Assembly (NCBI GenBank): GCA_030425425.1
Contig: JAUIAO010000028.1
Span: 1 to 64,000 of the forward strand
From: Bacteroidia bacterium
Lineage (GTDB): Bacteria > Bacteroidota > Bacteroidia > Cytophagales > Cyclobacteriaceae
DNA: 64,000 nt
Direction: 5' to 3'
In this document: piece after piece, positions 40,896 to 49,749 of the stretch
Layout of the letters: each line of letters starts with the position of its first letter
How positions within the stretch are numbered: the stretch's first letter is position 1
The notes under the pieces: generated by a model
The model's input: only the letters and a program-made list of their open reading frames with translations
Database searches by the model: none
Told to the model about the DNA's origin: nothing
Made by a program: the position numbers and the translations under genes

Positions 40896-41435
40896 ATGGA
40901 TTATTTACACCTTAAAGCTCTTCATATCATTTTTATTGTGACATGGTTTGCCGGACTTTTTTATATCGTTCGGTTATTCATATACCATACTGAGGCACTG
41001 GCCTTGGATGAGCCCAAAAAGTCCATACTCAGTGATCAATTCTCGATAATGAGTAAAAGACTCTGGTTTGGGATTACCTGGCCTTCTGCCATTATTACGC
41101 TGGTTTTTGGTGGGTTGTTGTTGTATCAACAGCCGGGTTGGTTAGAAATGCCATTTATGCATATTAAGTTGACATTTGTTGCGTTGCTGTATGCTTATCA
41201 TTTCTCTTGCCACTATCTATACAAAAAACTACAAAAGGAGGAAACTAAATACTCTTCCAATCAATTAAGGATATGGAACGAAGTGGCCACTATCATCCTG
41301 GTCGCTGTGGTCTTTTTGATTGTAGTTAAAAATCAAATAAGCTGGATCTGGGGAATTATTGGAATATTCCTATTTGCTTTTGTATTGATGCTCGCCATCA
41401 GAGTCTACAAAAGACTAAGAGAAAACAACCAATAG
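40896..41435 (+). CDS. hemJ: Protoporphyrinogen IX oxidase HemJ
   Basis: 179 residues from ATG 40896 (the TTG just before is a less likely start). Signature MDYLHLKALHIIFIVTWFAGLFYIVRLFIYH contains the conserved His near residue 10 and the HemJ/UPF0093 family pattern (quoted in part only as KALHIIFIVTWFAGLFYIVR). Four membrane helices. HemJ performs the penultimate heme step, protoporphyrinogen IX to protoporphyrin IX. Grouping with SCO and cytochrome c supports a heme/respiration role. Confidence 0.87.
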   Translation: MDYLHLKALHIIFIVTWFAGLFYIVRLFIYHTEALALDEPKKSILSDQFSIMSKRLWFGITWPSAIITLVFGGLLLYQQPGWLEMPFMHIKLTFVALLYAYHFSCHYLYKKLQKEETKYSSNQLRIWNEVATIILVAVVFLIVVKNQISWIWGIIGIFLFAFVLMLAIRVYKRLRENNQ

Positions 41436-41481
41436 GTTAAGAGCAAAAAACAACATTCAGACAAGACATTAAGAATTGAAT

Positions 41482-42147
41482 ATGAAAAACTTATTAATAA
41501 TTATCATAGGCCTAATTATTATCTCCTCTTGCGAAGGAGCGAAAAAGAAATACGAACTCCCTATACTGGGACGCATGCAGGTAAAAGATACGGTGATCAA
41601 TGGTGAAAAGGTAAAGGACACGATTTATCATACCATTGCAGATTTTCAGTTTGTAGATCAGGACAGCAATTTTGTAACAAATGAAACCTTTGATGGACAA
41701 GTATATGTTGCAGATTTTTTCTTTACAACTTGCCCTACCATTTGCCCTAAAATGAAGCAACAGATGCTGAGAGTATACTCTGCTTATAAGAACAATCCTG
41801 AAGTAGGAATTCTCAGCCACACCATTGATCCTAAACATGACACTGTGGCTGTTCTACATGATTTTGCGGATAAGTTAGGCGTAGAAACCAACAAATGGCA
41901 TTTTGTAACTGGTGATCAGGATGAAATCTATGACCTGGGAGAAGAGAGCTACATGATAGTTGCAGCCGAGGATAACGAAAACCCGGAAATCTCAGGTGGG
42001 TATATTCACAGTGGAGCTTTCTTGCTGGTAGATCAGGAAAGAAGAATTCGGGGAGTCTATGATGGTACGCGACCAGAACAAGTCGATATCCTAATCAATG
42101 ACATCAAACGATTGATCTCAAAAAAAGCACAGGATGAAAATTCTTAA
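41482..42147 (+). CDS. SCO-family copper chaperone/redox lipoprotein
   Basis: 221 residues from ATG 41482. Lipobox IISSC (Cys ~16), then a thioredoxin fold with FFFTTCPTICPKMKQQM, whose two Cys, with the His of GGYIHSGAFLLVD, form the SCO copper site. It helps assemble the CuA centre of cytochrome oxidase, or keeps its Cys reduced. It lies 46 nt after hemJ, and its end overlaps the cytochrome c gene by 14 nt. Confidence 0.9.
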   Translation: MKNLLIIIIGLIIISSCEGAKKKYELPILGRMQVKDTVINGEKVKDTIYHTIADFQFVDQDSNFVTNETFDGQVYVADFFFTTCPTICPKMKQQMLRVYSAYKNNPEVGILSHTIDPKHDTVAVLHDFADKLGVETNKWHFVTGDQDEIYDLGEESYMIVAAEDNENPEISGGYIHSGAFLLVDQERRIRGVYDGTRPEQVDILINDIKRLISKKAQDENS

Positions 42148-42595
42148 CGGATTTCTGTTTTTAGGTTTACTGCTCAGCATAATCAGTTGTGGAGGTAGCA
42201 ATAACGAGCAAGACAAAGACGGTAAAAAGTTGGATAGGAGAACGGAAATTCGCCTGATGCAATACAAAGTAGAAGGTAAGAAGCTCTATCAGCTGCATTG
42301 TGCCAATTGCCATCAGGAAAATGGAGAAGGCCTGGCCCGACTGTACCCACGGCTGGCCGGTTCTGATTATTTACTAAATGACTTACCGAGAGCCGCCTGC
42401 ATCATCAAATACGGACAGTCTGACACAATCACTGTAAACGGAGTGGAGTTTAATCAGGTAATGCCCGGTGTGCCAACACTCACACCTATTGAAGTAGCAG
42501 AAATACTCACTTACGTTTCCAATAGCTGGGGCAATGAGGCTGGCATTTCTTCGACAAGAGATGTTTCCAAATGGCTGGACGATTGTAAGAGATAA
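42134..42595 (+). CDS. Monoheme cytochrome c lipoprotein
   Basis: 153 residues. Lipobox IISC (Cys ~17), heme site CANCH in LYQLHCANCHQENGEGLARL, and a Met ligand in NQVMPGVPTLTPIEVAEIL. The layout is that of small class I cytochromes c anchored to the periplasmic face, carrying electrons to an oxidase. Translationally linked to the SCO gene. Confidence 0.92.
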   Translation: MKILNGFLFLGLLLSIISCGGSNNEQDKDGKKLDRRTEIRLMQYKVEGKKLYQLHCANCHQENGEGLARLYPRLAGSDYLLNDLPRAACIIKYGQSDTITVNGVEFNQVMPGVPTLTPIEVAEILTYVSNSWGNEAGISSTRDVSKWLDDCKR

Positions 42596-42732
42596 CAAAA
42601 TTGATGTTTTTAAAAATTGATCAACTGACAATTTCCCCCATTCACCCTGTATTTCATGCTTCTTAAATTGTTGGTGAGAAATGCGAGCCGATTTCAGATT
42701 ATATTTAGGTTTTGCTATTCAACCAGCAATAA

Positions 42733-44040
42733 ATGAAATTTTTCAATCACCTCGACTTAGAAATAAGTGATCGGCTTTCTTATGAAGAGCAATCCAAAGC
42801 AAGGTTCATTTTTTATTATGCACTGATTGGATTTGTATCAACTATAATTCTGTTCTCCTACTTACTCTCCAAAGAGCGAAATCTTTTGCAGAACCTCTTC
42901 ATGTATGCCTGCATCATTACCAATCCGCTATTAGGGTTGACTGCATTGCTGGCGTGGAAAGCCAAACCATTCCCGGCTTCAGTTACTGCTATTATCTCGT
43001 TAGCAATAGGCGCCTATTCTTCTTTGGTGTTGGACCTTCCTGCATTCCTTTCGTTGCTTATGGTTCTGCTTTTTTCAGCTAATTTCATCTCCATTGGCAA
43101 CCGACTGCTATATTTGACTTTCTCAATGCTCATCAGCAGCATATTACTGAAGCTTCTGATAGAATCAGGTGTAATTCAAATCTTGAATATAGGCAGGTCC
43201 GGACTTCCTGACTCCTCTATTATAATCATCCTGATACTAATGTTTTCAGTCTTCTCTTATGCACTGTTTATCAACGTGCTGATCAATAGTGGAATGAAAA
43301 ACTCGGAAAAACTCATTCAAACTTCCGAAAAACTCCGTGAGACACTTTCTACTAAAGAACGTTTCGTCGCACTCATAGCCCACGACCTAAGAGGACCCGT
43401 TGGTAGTATTACCAACTTTTTAAATGGTATGCGTGAGGGCCATATACCCATGGATGAGGAAGTGATTGATCTCCTAAAAGATACGAGTAGCAAGACCCAG
43501 CACTTGTTAGAAAACCTGTTGGATTGGTCTATGGTTCAGGATAATGCATCTCCTCTTCGCAAAACCACTTTTAGTCTTTCCTCGGCTATTATGCAGGAAA
43601 TAGAATTATTGAATATAGCTGCACTTACTAAAGAATTGAATTTGATTATTGACTGTCAGGATGACGTTCAGGTCAGTGCAGACTTTAGTATGATCTGTAC
43701 CTCGTTTAGGAATTTACTCTCCAATGCTATCAAATTTTCCAGACGTGGTGGCATCATAAGAGTAACCTGTGAAAAAACTTCATCACAGGTAAAAGTTAAA
43801 GTAGTCGATCAGGGAGTAGGCATGACACCAGAAACAATGGGAAAGCTTTTCCAGCATAAGTATTTCAATGACTCTCAGTTCGGCACGGATTATGAAAAAG
43901 GTAGAGGCCTGGGGCTCATTATCACGAGTGACTTTATTAAAGCTAATAACGGAAAAATCGGAGTAGAAAGTGAAATTGGTGTCGGTAGTGTATTTTGGTT
44001 TTCAATCCCCTTGACAGAATTGATCAACGAACAGAGGTAA
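42733..44040 (+). CDS. Membrane sensor histidine kinase
   Basis: 435 residues. Six membrane helices (~25-188) with almost no extracytoplasmic domain, a short coiled coil, HisKA with FVALIAHDLRGPVGSI (His217), then HATPase with DQGVGMTPETM and GRGLGLIITSDF. Probably senses through the membrane domain itself. No response regulator is adjacent. It follows the cytochrome gene by 137 nt. Confidence 0.9.
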   Translation: MKFFNHLDLEISDRLSYEEQSKARFIFYYALIGFVSTIILFSYLLSKERNLLQNLFMYACIITNPLLGLTALLAWKAKPFPASVTAIISLAIGAYSSLVLDLPAFLSLLMVLLFSANFISIGNRLLYLTFSMLISSILLKLLIESGVIQILNIGRSGLPDSSIIIILILMFSVFSYALFINVLINSGMKNSEKLIQTSEKLRETLSTKERFVALIAHDLRGPVGSITNFLNGMREGHIPMDEEVIDLLKDTSSKTQHLLENLLDWSMVQDNASPLRKTTFSLSSAIMQEIELLNIAALTKELNLIIDCQDDVQVSADFSMICTSFRNLLSNAIKFSRRGGIIRVTCEKTSSQVKVKVVDQGVGMTPETMGKLFQHKYFNDSQFGTDYEKGRGLGLIITSDFIKANNGKIGVESEIGVGSVFWFSIPLTELINEQR

Positions 44041-44047
44041 TACAGAC

Positions 44048-44083
44048 TAAAAAGAAAACCCGAAACACTAATTGAATCGGGCT
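44048..44083 (-). terminator. Terminator of the ABC/DUF3299-like operon
   Basis: On the minus strand CCCGA (44081-44077) pairs with TCGGG (44063-44059), followed by TTTTCTTTTT. The stem is short (5 bp), so moderate confidence; it sits 23 nt beyond the last gene. Confidence 0.5.
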
Positions 44084-44105
44084 CCATTTTCGCTTATACA
44101 TCAAA

Positions 44106-44525
44106 CTACTCTTCTGTTTCCAAAGCTTTCTTTCCGGCCTCCAAAGAGCTAAGCATATCTTCTTTCACCTGCTGAATAGATTTTAACTGACCTTCCAGAT
44201 ACACTTTCACCTCTTCATCTGTACCAGTAAAATGATGATCATATTGTCTCATCCATGCCATCATATTTTCGTTGGCCATTTCTATACTGGTAGCCAGTTG
44301 CTTAAGTTCAGCAGTTTTCAGAGAGTCTTCTCCCAGTGAATCCGCCACTGCCAACAATGATTTCTGAGTAGACCTCAATTCTCCCATTTTTGGCATCACC
44401 TCATCGTGTACGTTCATTACCTGTTCTTTCAAGGGCACTTTATCCTCCTCATTTGCTGATTCTTTTTTGGGTGAGGTGCAGGCTGTAACCGCCAGCACCA
44501 GGGCAATCATTAAATAATTCTTCAT
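44106..44525 (-). CDS. Helical lipoprotein
   Basis: 139 residues. Lipobox AVTAC (Cys16), then almost entirely helical with His/Met-rich stretches (VMNVHDEVMPKMGEL and MMAWMRQYDHHFTG). The Met/His content suggests metal (copper or zinc) contact but this is inference. Family without assigned function. Last gene after the ABC genes, 73 nt after the DUF3299-like gene. Confidence 0.75.
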   Translation of the reverse strand: MKNYLMIALVLAVTACTSPKKESANEEDKVPLKEQVMNVHDEVMPKMGELRSTQKSLLAVADSLGEDSLKTAELKQLATSIEMANENMMAWMRQYDHHFTGTDEEVKVYLEGQLKSIQQVKEDMLSSLEAGKKALETEE

Positions 44526-44598
44526 GGTTTTAAGTTTATATTTTTGGTATCAGTCTAACTGGCCGTAAAAAAACCGCCAGATCAAAATATATATTTTG

Positions 44599-45033
44599 TT
44601 ATCGGATTTCCAAAGTGGCATCCTCAAGAATATACATCAGCTGATCAATGTCTGTGCTATTCAGTTTTAATTTACCTGAAACGGTCACTTTTTTAGCTGT
44701 GTATTTCACAGTCTCTTTGAGATATATCTCCGCTACAGATTCCGGGCCAGCTCCACCACAAAAGAAACATGAGGCCACAGGTACTGATGATATGATCAGG
44801 TGATCTGGAGAAAACATCCCTTCGAATGGTATAATATACCCGGAAAGCACTATTTCCTTTCCTTCCAGTTTCTGAATAGGTTCATTGAATTTTGGCAAAA
44901 AAACTTCTCCATAGTCATCTTGTCCTTTTTCGTACTCTAATCCTCCAAGAGTTTTCCAGTTCTCAGCGGAATCCTGCTGCGCAAAACCGAAACTCAAATT
45001 CAACACCAGTAAAAAACCTATGATTACTTTCAT
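44599..45033 (-). CDS. Secreted DUF3299-like CxxC protein
   Basis: 144 residues with signal peptide (to ~18, FGFAQ). The mature part is OB-fold-like: KLEGKEIVLSGYIIPFEG, SSVPVASCFFCGGAGPESV (Cys89, Cys92) and VTVSGKLKLNSTDIDQLMY. It resembles DUF3299 proteins, which in some proteobacteria are encoded with zinc-associated ABC genes. The CxxC could bind metal. It starts 3 nt after the permease stop, so it belongs to the ABC transcript. Confidence 0.72.
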   Translation of the reverse strand: MKVIIGFLLVLNLSFGFAQQDSAENWKTLGGLEYEKGQDDYGEVFLPKFNEPIQKLEGKEIVLSGYIIPFEGMFSPDHLIISSVPVASCFFCGGAGPESVAEIYLKETVKYTAKKVTVSGKLKLNSTDIDQLMYILEDATLEIR

Positions 45034-45036
45034 TAT

Positions 45037-46260
45037 TTATCCTTTTGATAGGGTTTCAGATATATCTGTTTTATATGCAAAAATAGCGGGAATTATGGAT
45101 GCCATCAGCCCGACTAGTAAACAACCTACTAACACTAAAAATTCCTCGGACATTAAATACCAAGCGCTAAAATCTACACCATCAATAGACCATCCGATAA
45201 CAAAAAGTAAGGTATGTGCTATCATCAGCCCTACTAGCGCACTCGCCAGACTAATCACCATTCCCTCAGAAATAATCAAAAGAAATACTTTCGCCCTACT
45301 TGCTCCCATAGATCGCATGATAGCTATATCATATTTTCTGTCTTTCAATGAATTGAGCAAGGCAATAAACACACTAATAGCAGAAATGATAATGATGAGT
45401 ATACCCAGAATATTGACCACCTTTACTCCAACCCCAATGATATTGAACAGTCGGGCGGTTTCAAAAGCTGGCGAGGCAGCTTGAAAATTACTATTGGAAT
45501 TGATCTGACGTGGCAGAGTAACGGCACCCATAGGTGATCTGTACTTGATCAATAATGAGGTAATCTCTTCCTGCTCTAACTGCTCCCTTGTGACCTCAAT
45601 TCCTAAATGAGCAATACTAACTAATGAATCATTTTCATGATCTTCATGGCCATGTACATGCCACACACTGGGTAAATCAACCAATATTAGCCGATCAACC
45701 ACGGAACTATTGGATTCAAAAATCCCAGTAACTACAAAAGGATTGTCGTCATGTCCATCACCATCAGATGAAAGCCCATGCTGGCTGGTAATTCGGTCGC
45801 CAATATTCAAATCAAGCTTTCGAGCAACCTCAGCGCCTATTATTGCCTCCATATGATCAGCAAACCAGGCGCCTTCAGACACCTTCATGTCATATAATTC
45901 GCCATATGCTTTTGTGGTACCAACGATTCGAAAACCATTATAGCTGTCACCTAGCGATAGCGGGATTGCTGACTGGATGTATCTATTGTGACTGATCTCC
46001 GAAGCTTCTTTTAGTGAAATATTGCCCGTTGGGAAATCTATATGAAAAATATTGGCCAATATGATTTGTAATGGACTTCCTTTTGCCGCCACCACCAGGT
46101 CAATTCCTTTAGAGTTTTTACTAATCTCACTTTTCAGCTGGGAAGAAATCAACAGAATTAAAACTACAATAGACACTCCAAACCCTAACAGTAAAAAACT
46201 GAGAAAGCTATTGAGAGGTCTTGCAATGACGTTTTTATAACTCAGTGAAAAAATATTCAT
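45037..46260 (-). CDS. FtsX/MacB-type ABC permease with His-rich periplasmic loop
   Basis: 407 residues: helix 1 (~18-40), a large periplasmic domain, three C-terminal helices (~275-400), with MRSMGASRAKVFLLIISEG, the FtsX-domain coupling region. Unusual: the periplasmic domain carries DGDGHDDNPF (~166-175) and VWHVHGHEDHENDS (~199-212), with four His in nine residues. This suggests a metal-binding site, most simply zinc. Overlaps the ATPase gene by 4 nt. Confidence 0.87.
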   Translation of the reverse strand: MNIFSLSYKNVIARPLNSFLSFLLLGFGVSIVVLILLISSQLKSEISKNSKGIDLVVAAKGSPLQIILANIFHIDFPTGNISLKEASEISHNRYIQSAIPLSLGDSYNGFRIVGTTKAYGELYDMKVSEGAWFADHMEAIIGAEVARKLDLNIGDRITSQHGLSSDGDGHDDNPFVVTGIFESNSSVVDRLILVDLPSVWHVHGHEDHENDSLVSIAHLGIEVTREQLEQEEITSLLIKYRSPMGAVTLPRQINSNSNFQAASPAFETARLFNIIGVGVKVVNILGILIIIISAISVFIALLNSLKDRKYDIAIMRSMGASRAKVFLLIISEGMVISLASALVGLMIAHTLLFVIGWSIDGVDFSAWYLMSEEFLVLVGCLLVGLMASIIPAIFAYKTDISETLSKG

Positions 46261-46883
46261 AATTTCAGGTGATTCGAGAATTCACTTTTTACACGCTGGT
46301 CATGAGTAGCCACTATGAGCATAGCTCCGTTTTCTTTGGCTTGTTGATTGAGCAAACTAATGACGGAATGACAGCTATCATCATCCAAACTAGCCGTCGG
46401 TTCATCCGCAAAAATGACTTTTGGGTCATTGGCTACTGCACGCGAGATGGCTACTCTCTGGGCCTGACCCTGAGAAATCTGATGTATTTTTCTTTGAGCC
46501 AATTCTGAAACCTGCAGACTTTCCAGTAACTGACTGACTCTCTCATTCGAAAGCTTCTTACCACCAAGATAACCAGCCAAGTGAATATTTTCCTCTACGG
46601 TAAGAGCAGCAATCAAATGTGGTTTTTGAAATACTAAACCAATATTTTGCCCTCTAAATTGATCCAGCCTGGTGGTAGAAAGTCTATTCAGATAGGTATC
46701 ATTAATAGAAACAGATCCTGAGCCAGGCTTTTTCAACCCAGACAATAGATGAAGCAAGGTGGTTTTTCCACTGCCAGAAGCTCCAAGAATGAGCGCGCGC
46801 CCATCTTTCTCCACCTGCCAATCTGGGTACTCTATGGTCTTCCCTCCTTCAAACTGACAAACTAAATCTTTAACAATCAGCAT
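46257..46883 (-). CDS. LolD/MacB-like ABC ATPase
   Basis: 208 residues. Walker A GASGSGKTT, signature region ISQGQAQRVAISRAV (a Gln variant of LSGGQ), Walker B VIFADEPTASLDDD, and the H-loop ATHDQ. Powers the FtsX-type permease next to it, with which it is translationally coupled. Such transporters move lipoproteins or act mechanically rather than as classical importers. Confidence 0.92.
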   Translation of the reverse strand: MLIVKDLVCQFEGGKTIEYPDWQVEKDGRALILGASGSGKTTLLHLLSGLKKPGSGSVSINDTYLNRLSTTRLDQFRGQNIGLVFQKPHLIAALTVEENIHLAGYLGGKKLSNERVSQLLESLQVSELAQRKIHQISQGQAQRVAISRAVANDPKVIFADEPTASLDDDSCHSVISLLNQQAKENGAMLIVATHDQRVKSEFSNHLKL

Positions 46884-46892
46884 TTTACAGAA

Positions 46893-47429
46893 TTACTTAG
46901 CATTGTAATATTTCAGTAATCGATTGATCTGAAACTGATGATGACGCAAATGTGCTTCAAAAAATGATATCGTATGATCCATGGTAATCCTACCGGCAAT
47001 AGGATGTTTATAAATAGCCTTATTTGAAAATTTATCCGGATAAGCCTCCACAAAATCTTTTAGGTCTTCCAAAAACTGTAAGTGCTTAGTTTTGATCTCG
47101 TTATACTCCCAATCATTTGATGGGTTACTGACTACTTTGGGAGCTTTGAATTTGATTGGAGAAAACAAGAAAAGCAAATAGACTTTCATCTTGATTGCGT
47201 CAAATAGACCCGATTCAGGTATAGCATCACCTGCTTTAATTTTCTTCTTGCAATAGTTCAGGGGACCCTGCTGTGATACGTACAAATGATCCAGAACCTG
47301 AATCACCGTCCACTCTTTTTCAGCAGGACTATTCTGATATTTATCCGTAGGGTTTCGATCAAGTAGTTCAAATAAAGTCCTAAGTCGCTTATCAAATGAA
47401 TAAAGGGATGCTAGTTTTTTTGAGTCCAT
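46893..47429 (-). CDS. DinB-family protein
   Basis: 178 residues, four-helix bundle type. EWTVIQVLDHLYVSQQGPLNYCKKK and TMDHTISFFEAHLRHHQFQINRLL supply His residues of the DinB/YfiT metal site. The family includes thiol-dependent transferases; the substrate is unknown. It starts the same-direction run 9 nt before the ATPase and could be co-transcribed with it. A -7-like TAATTTG (minus, 47441-47435) lies 5 nt before its ATG. Confidence 0.83.
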   Translation of the reverse strand: MDSKKLASLYSFDKRLRTLFELLDRNPTDKYQNSPAEKEWTVIQVLDHLYVSQQGPLNYCKKKIKAGDAIPESGLFDAIKMKVYLLFLFSPIKFKAPKVVSNPSNDWEYNEIKTKHLQFLEDLKDFVEAYPDKFSNKAIYKHPIAGRITMDHTISFFEAHLRHHQFQINRLLKYYNAK

Positions 47430-47665
47430 AGCAGCAAATTATGCAATTTTCGATGATTTCATTAACCTGAGTCTCACTGATACTTTGCTTTGCAACTGAA
47501 AAAAACTAAATTCGAGAGACTTTCGTGCTGAACGTCGATAAACCACCAAAAATCGTCACTTTTGTAAAGGAAGTTTCGAGATCAGTTATAGATCAAAGTT
47601 CTGTTAATTAAGTGATTAATGAAATAGTTTTACAGTAATGTATGGCCATATAATCGGCAACTGTT

Positions 47666-48922
47666 ATGCACGTATTTGACATCATCGCGCTTTTCATCTT
47701 TTTAGCTGGAGCGTTCATATTTATCAACACTTACTTTCTGAAGTTACCATCTTCCATTGGTCTTATGATTTTGGCTCTTGGATTGTCATTTGTGATTCTG
47801 TTTGCCGGATGGATTTTCCCTGAGTTGGAAATTGGAGCGGCAGAGTTGGAGGAATATGACTATGCGGAGGTGCTTTATCAGGTGGTACTGTCTTTTATGC
47901 TCTTTTCTGGTGCGCTGAACATAGATTTTAAAAAATTATCTCGTGAGAGTACTCCTATTTTGGTATTGGCCACTACAGGGGTGCTTATCTCCACTTTTGT
48001 AATCGGCTCACTGGTTTACCTGATGCTGGATTTTATCGGCATAGAACTACATTACTTGTATTGTCTGGTATTCGGAGCCTTGATTTCTCCTACTGACCCT
48101 ATTGCTGTAACAAAAACCATCAAACGATTCAATTTATCAAAAGAGCTTTCTATCAAAATTGAAGGAGAATCTTTATTCAATGATGGAGTGGCAGTGGTGC
48201 TGGCACTTACATTATTAGATATTGCCCATGCAGGAGAAGATCATGCACTTTCAGTTTTCGAGATAAGCTGGATCCTACTTGCTGAGATAGGTGGTGGAAT
48301 TTTCATTGGTCTTTTCCTTGGATATATAGGCTATAGATTGCTGAAATATGTAGACAATGATGATGTGGAGGTAGAAATCCTCATCACGCTCGCTATAGTG
48401 ATGGCAGGATCTTTCCTTGCTGATTTCATTCATGTTTCTTCCAAACAAGCTGCCGTAATCATGGGGTTGGTTATAGGGAATGAAGGACGTGGACAACACG
48501 TAACCAGCGCTGCTGGTGATTATGTATTTAAGTTCTGGAATCTCATGGAAGAATCGCTCGCAGCTATGCTCTTTGTACTGATAGGGTTGGAAATGCTGGT
48601 GATACCACGAAGACCGGATTATTTTGCGGCCGGTTTTTTTGCCGTCAACATCGTATTGCTGGGAAGATGGTTAAGTGTTTTTATCCCGATCAAACTCATG
48701 TCAGTCAAACGATCCTTTGAACAAAGTACAATTCCAGTATTGACTTGGGGTGCTCTAAGGGGAGGACTGCCGATTGCGCTATCATTGTCTCTAACTGATT
48801 TTCATGGTAAGGATATCATCGTTACCATGACATATATAGTGGTGGCTTGCTCTGTGCTTTATCAGGGACTTACTGTACCAATGCTGATGAGGTTTTATAG
48901 TACGAAAAAGAACAAGAGTTAG
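47666..48922 (+). CDS. CPA1-type cation/proton antiporter
   Basis: 418 residues, about twelve helices. The unwound-helix motif SPTDPIAV (Thr-Asp-Pro ~143-145) and the ion-binding EGESLFNDGVAVV (Asn172-Asp173) are those of NhaP-like Na+/H+ antiporters. The C-terminal cytoplasmic tail is short. Role in sodium and pH balance is consistent with a marine habitat. The stop overlaps the convergent Usp gene by 4 nt. Confidence 0.9.
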   Translation: MHVFDIIALFIFLAGAFIFINTYFLKLPSSIGLMILALGLSFVILFAGWIFPELEIGAAELEEYDYAEVLYQVVLSFMLFSGALNIDFKKLSRESTPILVLATTGVLISTFVIGSLVYLMLDFIGIELHYLYCLVFGALISPTDPIAVTKTIKRFNLSKELSIKIEGESLFNDGVAVVLALTLLDIAHAGEDHALSVFEISWILLAEIGGGIFIGLFLGYIGYRLLKYVDNDDVEVEILITLAIVMAGSFLADFIHVSSKQAAVIMGLVIGNEGRGQHVTSAAGDYVFKFWNLMEESLAAMLFVLIGLEMLVIPRRPDYFAAGFFAVNIVLLGRWLSVFIPIKLMSVKRSFEQSTIPVLTWGALRGGLPIALSLSLTDFHGKDIIVTMTYIVVACSVLYQGLTVPMLMRFYSTKKNKS

Positions 48923-49689
48923 AAATCAAAATTCAAAGCTTTGGCCCAGAGTGGTCTATGATTGGTATTAATTACTTCACCAGAAATAAACCCACCGAAC
49001 ATTTTATTGATGCCTTTGCGATCATGGGTAGCCATGGCGATAAGATCGGCATTGATCTCATCAGCAAATCGGATTATCACATCTGATTCATCCAACCCAC
49101 TTCTGGCGTGAACTGTATAATCCTGAAATGCATAAAATTCAGCAAATTCTCTCAGCCTTTTCTCCACTTCTTTTGACCTGACGATACTATCATCATAGGC
49201 TTTTACCAAGTGAAGGTTTGCTTTGAACATATCCTGTAAATCTTTAATATCTGAAAGGATCTCTTCGTCTTCCCTTTTCATATTAGTTGGAAAAACAATG
49301 TTTCTTATCAATGAAAGATTGGCGAATTCTTTCAATACAATGACTGGTGACTTGGCGTGCTTAGCGACTTTCTCCGCATTAGAGCCAACAAAAAAGCTCT
49401 GGAATCCCTTTGCTCCTTTGGATCCCATGATGATGAGATCAGCTGGCTCAGCCAGAATGACATCAATGGGTTTTCCAACTACTTGTTTGAAATGATGTGG
49501 CACCCCCTTCAGCTCTTCCATATTATAAATCCATTGCATGAGCCTATCCTTTTCCTCCGGATCTTCTACACCCGAAATCACATGCAAAATGGTGAGTTCT
49601 ACGTCCATGATGTTATTCAACGTAGCAGCAGATGAAATCCCAATTAAGGATTGATCTGAAAAGTCAGTGGGTACCAGTATTTTTTTCAT
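48919..49689 (-). CDS. Tandem-domain universal stress protein
   Basis: 256 residues holding two Usp domains. Domain 1 (~1-140) keeps the ATP-binding pattern MGSKGAKGFQSFFVGSNAE and VLHVISG; domain 2 (~145-256) keeps MATHDRKGINKMFGGFISGE, a more degenerate site. Cytoplasmic stress-related nucleotide-binding protein. Convergent with the antiporter gene. Confidence 0.9.
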   Translation of the reverse strand: MKKILVPTDFSDQSLIGISSAATLNNIMDVELTILHVISGVEDPEEKDRLMQWIYNMEELKGVPHHFKQVVGKPIDVILAEPADLIIMGSKGAKGFQSFFVGSNAEKVAKHAKSPVIVLKEFANLSLIRNIVFPTNMKREDEEILSDIKDLQDMFKANLHLVKAYDDSIVRSKEVEKRLREFAEFYAFQDYTVHARSGLDESDVIIRFADEINADLIAMATHDRKGINKMFGGFISGEVINTNHRPLWAKALNFDF

Positions 49690-49733
49690 GGCTTAAATGT
49701 TTAGAGGGTTACATAATTTAACGCTAATTCTGC

Positions 49734-49741
49734 TAATTTTG
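49734..49741 (+). promoter_or_regulatory. -7 box TAATTTTG just before the glutaminyl cyclase gene
   Basis: Exact TAnnTTTG ending 8 nt before ATG 49750; another apparently near-leaderless start. No clear -33 TTG. Confidence 0.45.
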
Positions 49742-49749
49742 ATGAACAC

